Below, in pieces: positions 61,559-64,000 of a stretch of DNA of 64,000 bases. The position numbers and the translations under genes were made by a program. Each line of letters begins with the position of its first letter. Position 1 is the stretch's first letter. Below the pieces are notes generated by a model. It worked only from the letters and a program-made list of their open reading frames with translations. It made no database searches and was not told the origin of the DNA. This DNA is from Prevotellaceae bacterium (lineage in GTDB: Bacteria > Bacteroidota > Bacteroidia > Bacteroidales > Bacteroidaceae): assembly GCA_015256945.1 (NCBI GenBank), contig JABZLB010000011.1, forward strand, positions 1-64,000, in the 5' to 3' direction.

Positions 61559-61851
61559 GTGTGTTAGAATGCTTTAACTTTAATAAAGCGGTTGCAAAGG
61601 TATATGATTTAAATGATATTGCCAAATAAATCTTATTATTTTTCGTTTCTTTTTTCGTTTCCCGGCATTTTTGCTGTATGAAAGTGAGATTTCTCTCTGT
61701 ACACATAGTTCTAAATGGGTTATTTTGTTACAAAATACGAAGTGATTAATCAGAAAATTAATTCAGATTAATCACTTTAATCTTTGGAACAGACAGACGG
61801 TTATCCTCTGTTCTGTCCAAATATGTTTCGTACTTTAAAGAATACTATTCC

Positions 61852-62265
61852 TTATTTTGCAGGTGATGCCGGTGCAACCGGACCCTTTTGTGCGCCTGCG
61901 GCGGGAGTCTTTGTTACGCCGTTTGCAGCTGCTCCTTGTGTATTTTGTGTAGGTTGAGCGGCTCCAAATCCCTGTGTATTGGCAGGATTGGTTGTTTGTG
62001 TTTGCGTAGCGGCCTTCTCTAATACGCTTTCATCGGTTGACGCCTGAGGCGCAGTGTAAGCGCAAACTATGCTAAAGGCTACCATTGCTGCGGCTAATCC
62101 CCATGTCGCCTTTTCCACAAAGTCGGTTGTTTTGCGCACACCCATAATGGCATTAGAGGATGAAAAGTTGCTTGCAAGGCCGCCTCCTTTAGACTCTTGT
62201 ATCAGTACGATGAAGATCATCAGTACAGAAGCCAGCATGATAAGAACTATAAAAAAAGTGTACAT
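61852..62265 (-). CDS. secG: Preprotein translocase subunit SecG
   Basis: A 137-residue SecG with two transmembrane helices (residues ~3-21 and ~53-73) and the conserved loop LIQESKGGGLASNFSSSNAIMG between them. It assists SecYE in protein export. The C-terminal ~60 residues are an Ala/Thr/Gln/Pro-rich tail that is common in Bacteroidales. It follows the TPR-like gene by six bases, in the operon regulator - lptE - TPR - secG. Confidence 0.95.
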   Translation of the reverse strand: MYTFFIVLIMLASVLMIFIVLIQESKGGGLASNFSSSNAIMGVRKTTDFVEKATWGLAAAMVAFSIVCAYTAPQASTDESVLEKAATQTQTTNPANTQGFGAAQPTQNTQGAAANGVTKTPAAGAQKGPVAPASPAK

Positions 62266-62271
62266 AATTTA

Positions 62272-63042
62272 TTATTTATTATTTTTATTATTTAATATCA
62301 GTTTTTCAAGGAAACGGATTTGGTCTGCAAAGTAAGCATTTTTTTTCGGATAATTCAAATTTAATCGTTGAATTATTTCAAGAGCCTTGTTATATCGTCC
62401 TTGTTTGATGTATATTTTAGCCAGTGTTTCCGTGAAATATCCTTCGTCATCGTCTTTATCTTCTGTTGTAAGGCCGTCATCGGCAGCAGGCAAAAACTCG
62501 GGCATTTCTTTCAGTTGTATCTTCCCTCCTTCGTTATTAATGAAGTTGTCAATTAGGTTTTGTCCCTTCATCAGCGGAGCAGTTGCCTCCTCTTTCTCCT
62601 GTTCTTCCGTATTCCCGATGTCGATAAGGTATGAAACATAGTCGATAGCGGCATCGGCTGGAGTAGGTTTTCTTTTTTTCTCCTTGTCGTTGTTGTTTTC
62701 TTCTTCTGGAATAGAATCGAGGAAATTATCAATCAAAGATATAGTCCGATCTTCCTTCTTTCCGTTTGTTTCTCCAGTATTTGTATTTTCATCGGCTTTA
62801 ATTGACGGCAGCTGATAATGGGCAGCTTCTATCAAATTAAATATAACGCGCCGGTCACTGATGTATAAGGCAGCATCGCGCAGCTCGTCATTGAACGACG
62901 GATCGTGCAAAATATAAAGATTTTGTAACAATAACAGTCGTGCCGTCTGATAGTAGGGATATAGCGCTATAAGGCTGCGAAGGTCATAAAGACTCTCACG
63001 GTCGAGAAGCTCCGGGTGCTTGATGAGATGTGCTATATCCAT
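62272..63042 (-). CDS. TPR-like conserved Bacteroidales protein
   Basis: A 256-residue soluble protein: N-terminal helical part (LIKHPELLDRESLYDLRSLIALYPYYQTARLLLLQNLY), a long acidic low-complexity linker (ENNNDKEKKRKPTPADA, later DDDEGYFT), and one clear TPR at the end (TLAKIYIKQGRYNKALEIIQRLNLNYPKK). It sits between lptE and secG, an arrangement I recall from many Bacteroidales genomes. Its role is unknown; envelope assembly is suggested only by the neighbours. Confidence 0.7.
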   Translation of the reverse strand: MDIAHLIKHPELLDRESLYDLRSLIALYPYYQTARLLLLQNLYILHDPSFNDELRDAALYISDRRVIFNLIEAAHYQLPSIKADENTNTGETNGKKEDRTISLIDNFLDSIPEEENNNDKEKKRKPTPADAAIDYVSYLIDIGNTEEQEKEEATAPLMKGQNLIDNFINNEGGKIQLKEMPEFLPAADDGLTTEDKDDDEGYFTETLAKIYIKQGRYNKALEIIQRLNLNYPKKNAYFADQIRFLEKLILNNKNNK

Positions 63043-63086
63043 TTTCTTTATAAGATTCTGTAATTTTTTATTAGCTTAAAAGAGCT

Positions 63087-63671
63087 TTACCAGTTGGCAA
63101 CAGCAGCATTGAATATCTGGTTTATGATGTCGTCGAACATCTGCGACACCAATTGCTCCTGTACACTGTTCAGGCTTTGTGTCGTTGCATAGCTTTGTGA
63201 AGCCGTAAATTGTCGTTCAAAGTCTTCCTTATGATTCTTGTTATTCGTGAACCTTACGTTCACTGTAATCGACAATTCCGTTTGTGCCGAGTAGCCTTCA
63301 CTCGATACCGACTTGTTTCGCTGGGTGTATTGTGTGATTTCTCCTGCAATAACGAGGTCTCCGTTACGCTTAACCTGTTGCAGGTGTGTGTGGTCAGCGA
63401 ACATGTCTTTCAGCTTATTGTTAAACATCGGACCCATGGGTCCCCATACGTAACTGCTGCGAACGGGGAAGTCGGCTATCTCAATCGTCTTGGTTTTATT
63501 ATAGTCAATGCTGGCTCCGTTGAGCGTATAGCCTACGTGGCATGCTGTTATCAGCGGTAAAAATGCAAATATCGGCATAACGACAATAAGCCTGTACCGT
63601 GAACTGCATGCCCTGTGCCGTACTTGTTTCCACAGGTTAAGCCAGACTTTTGAAAGGTAAATATGCTTCAT
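63087..63671 (-). CDS. lptE: LptE-family LPS assembly lipoprotein
   Basis: A 194-residue protein matching LptE, which plugs the LptD barrel and helps place lipopolysaccharide in the outer membrane. After the signal region the lipobox is ITAC, followed by the family start HVGYTLNGASID and TIEIADFPVRS. The N-terminus is long for a signal (about 44 residues to the Cys); a start at a later Met (MPIFAFLPLITAC) would be too short, so the upstream ATG is kept. Operon with the regulator, TPR-like gene and secG. Confidence 0.82.
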   Translation of the reverse strand: MKHIYLSKVWLNLWKQVRHRACSSRYRLIVVMPIFAFLPLITACHVGYTLNGASIDYNKTKTIEIADFPVRSSYVWGPMGPMFNNKLKDMFADHTHLQQVKRNGDLVIAGEITQYTQRNKSVSSEGYSAQTELSITVNVRFTNNKNHKEDFERQFTASQSYATTQSLNSVQEQLVSQMFDDIINQIFNAAVANW

Positions 63672-63721
63672 ATTTGTTGTTATGTTCTGATATTTTCAGA
63701 ATAATGGTTCGTGACGTATGT

Positions 63722-64000
63722 TTATTTGTCTTTCTCTAAACTGTATTGTTTAATTCGCCTGTAAAGCGTACGGTCAGATATTCCCAGTTCCTGGGCGGCC
63801 TTTTTACGATTGCCTCCATTGCGCTCTAAGGCTTTTTCTACCATTTGCCGTCCTAAATCGTTGAGATTAAGGCTCTCTGGTTCGGCCTTGATTTCTTCGG
63901 CTTCGGCCTCCTCGGGCGACGGCGATGTAAAGCCCTGCACGCGTGGAGCTGGATTAAAAGCGGGCACAGGTGTGTTGTCGGCCGCAATAAAACTGTTGTT
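63722..64000 (-). CDS. Sigma-54-type transcriptional regulator, C-terminal end (5' truncated by window)
   Basis: The frame stays open to the window edge; the GTG at 63967 is internal. What is visible is a Pro/Glu-rich linker and a Fis-type helix-turn-helix (VEKALERNGGNRKKAAQELG, then ISDRTLYRRIKQY), typical of the DNA-binding end of NtrC-like activators. The AAA+ domain must lie beyond the edge and is not seen. In Bacteroidales this regulator precedes lptE and secG, whose expression it may or may not control. Confidence 0.8.
   Translation of the reverse strand, partial: NNSFIAADNTPVPAFNPAPRVQGFTSPSPEEAEAEEIKAEPESLNLNDLGRQMVEKALERNGGNRKKAAQELGISDRTLYRRIKQYSLEKDK

Larger units (their letters stand above)
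61166..61851. other. Intergenic region: tandem repeat and tRNA-His
   Basis: Holds the 66-bp tandem repeat (61168-61330), the tRNA-His terminator (61430-61471) and the tRNA gene (61484-61558). Bases 61559-61851 show nothing else I can name. Confidence 0.7.

Overview
The window looks like a chromosomal segment from a member of the Bacteroidales, most likely a Prevotellaceae (Prevotella sensu lato) species. The reasons are the many Bacteroidota-type promoters (TTTG or TTG, 19-21 bases, TAnnTTTG), the tmRNA tag GENNYALAA, a BspA-like leucine-rich-repeat protein, DUF5689, DUF4876 and DUF6850 proteins, TonB-dependent receptors, Wzi-type and SLBB-type surface polysaccharide proteins, and secreted proteins with a short C-terminal sorting-like strand. 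The species cannot be fixed from the sequence alone.

Layout. 1-2.4 kb is accessory: the tail of a mobilization-type protein, then a two-gene DUF488 / dual-OB pair starting at a promoter whose -7 box also matches the integration core of CTnDOT-type elements. 2.4-3.1 kb is non-coding with an orphan promoter and three stem-loops. 3.1-7.5 kb holds a dolichol-phosphate-mannose-synthase-like glycosyltransferase and mfd. 7.6-12.8 kb encodes surface proteins (beta-barrel, PKD protein, BspA-like protein). 13.3-14.9 kb is a redox pair (trxB, glutathione peroxidase). 15.1-24.4 kb contains secreted nucleases, OB-fold lipoproteins and a TonB-dependent receptor around rpmE2, followed by a uracil-DNA-glycosylase-like gene and udk. 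24.5-30.3 kb has a beta-propeller protein, an OprP-type porin, a DUF308 membrane protein, a histidine phosphatase and an arginine/glycine-rich secreted protein. 30.5-45.8 kb is an exopolysaccharide region: Wzi-like protein, two initiating phosphoglycosyltransferases, glycosyltransferases, a NodB-type deacetylase, Wzy, Wzx, an acetyltransferase, Wzz and Wza. ssrA lies at 46.2-46.6 kb. 47.3-57.7 kb is a five-gene TonB receptor / DUF4876 / DUF6850 / sorted secreted protein / M16 protease locus. 58.2-64 kb is housekeeping: NCS2 purine permease, an SDR enzyme, tRNA-His, secG, a TPR-like protein, lptE and the end of a sigma-54-type regulator.

Two gene groups look functionally coherent beyond textbook pathways. 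The 15.9-23.1 kb group combines a DNA/RNA non-specific endonuclease, an EEP-family nuclease/phosphatase, two OB-fold lipoproteins and a receptor, which suggests capture of extracellular nucleic acid or its phosphate. The 47.3-57.7 kb group pairs a receptor with a secreted M16 protease, a layout reminiscent of Fus-type import-and-cleave systems. Both readings are inference.

The most striking unexplained DNA feature is a family of four GC-rich elements, each exactly 92 bp and built of two palindromic half-units. They sit only between genes (13115, 27186, 34405, 58052) and show compensatory arm changes and one inverted core.
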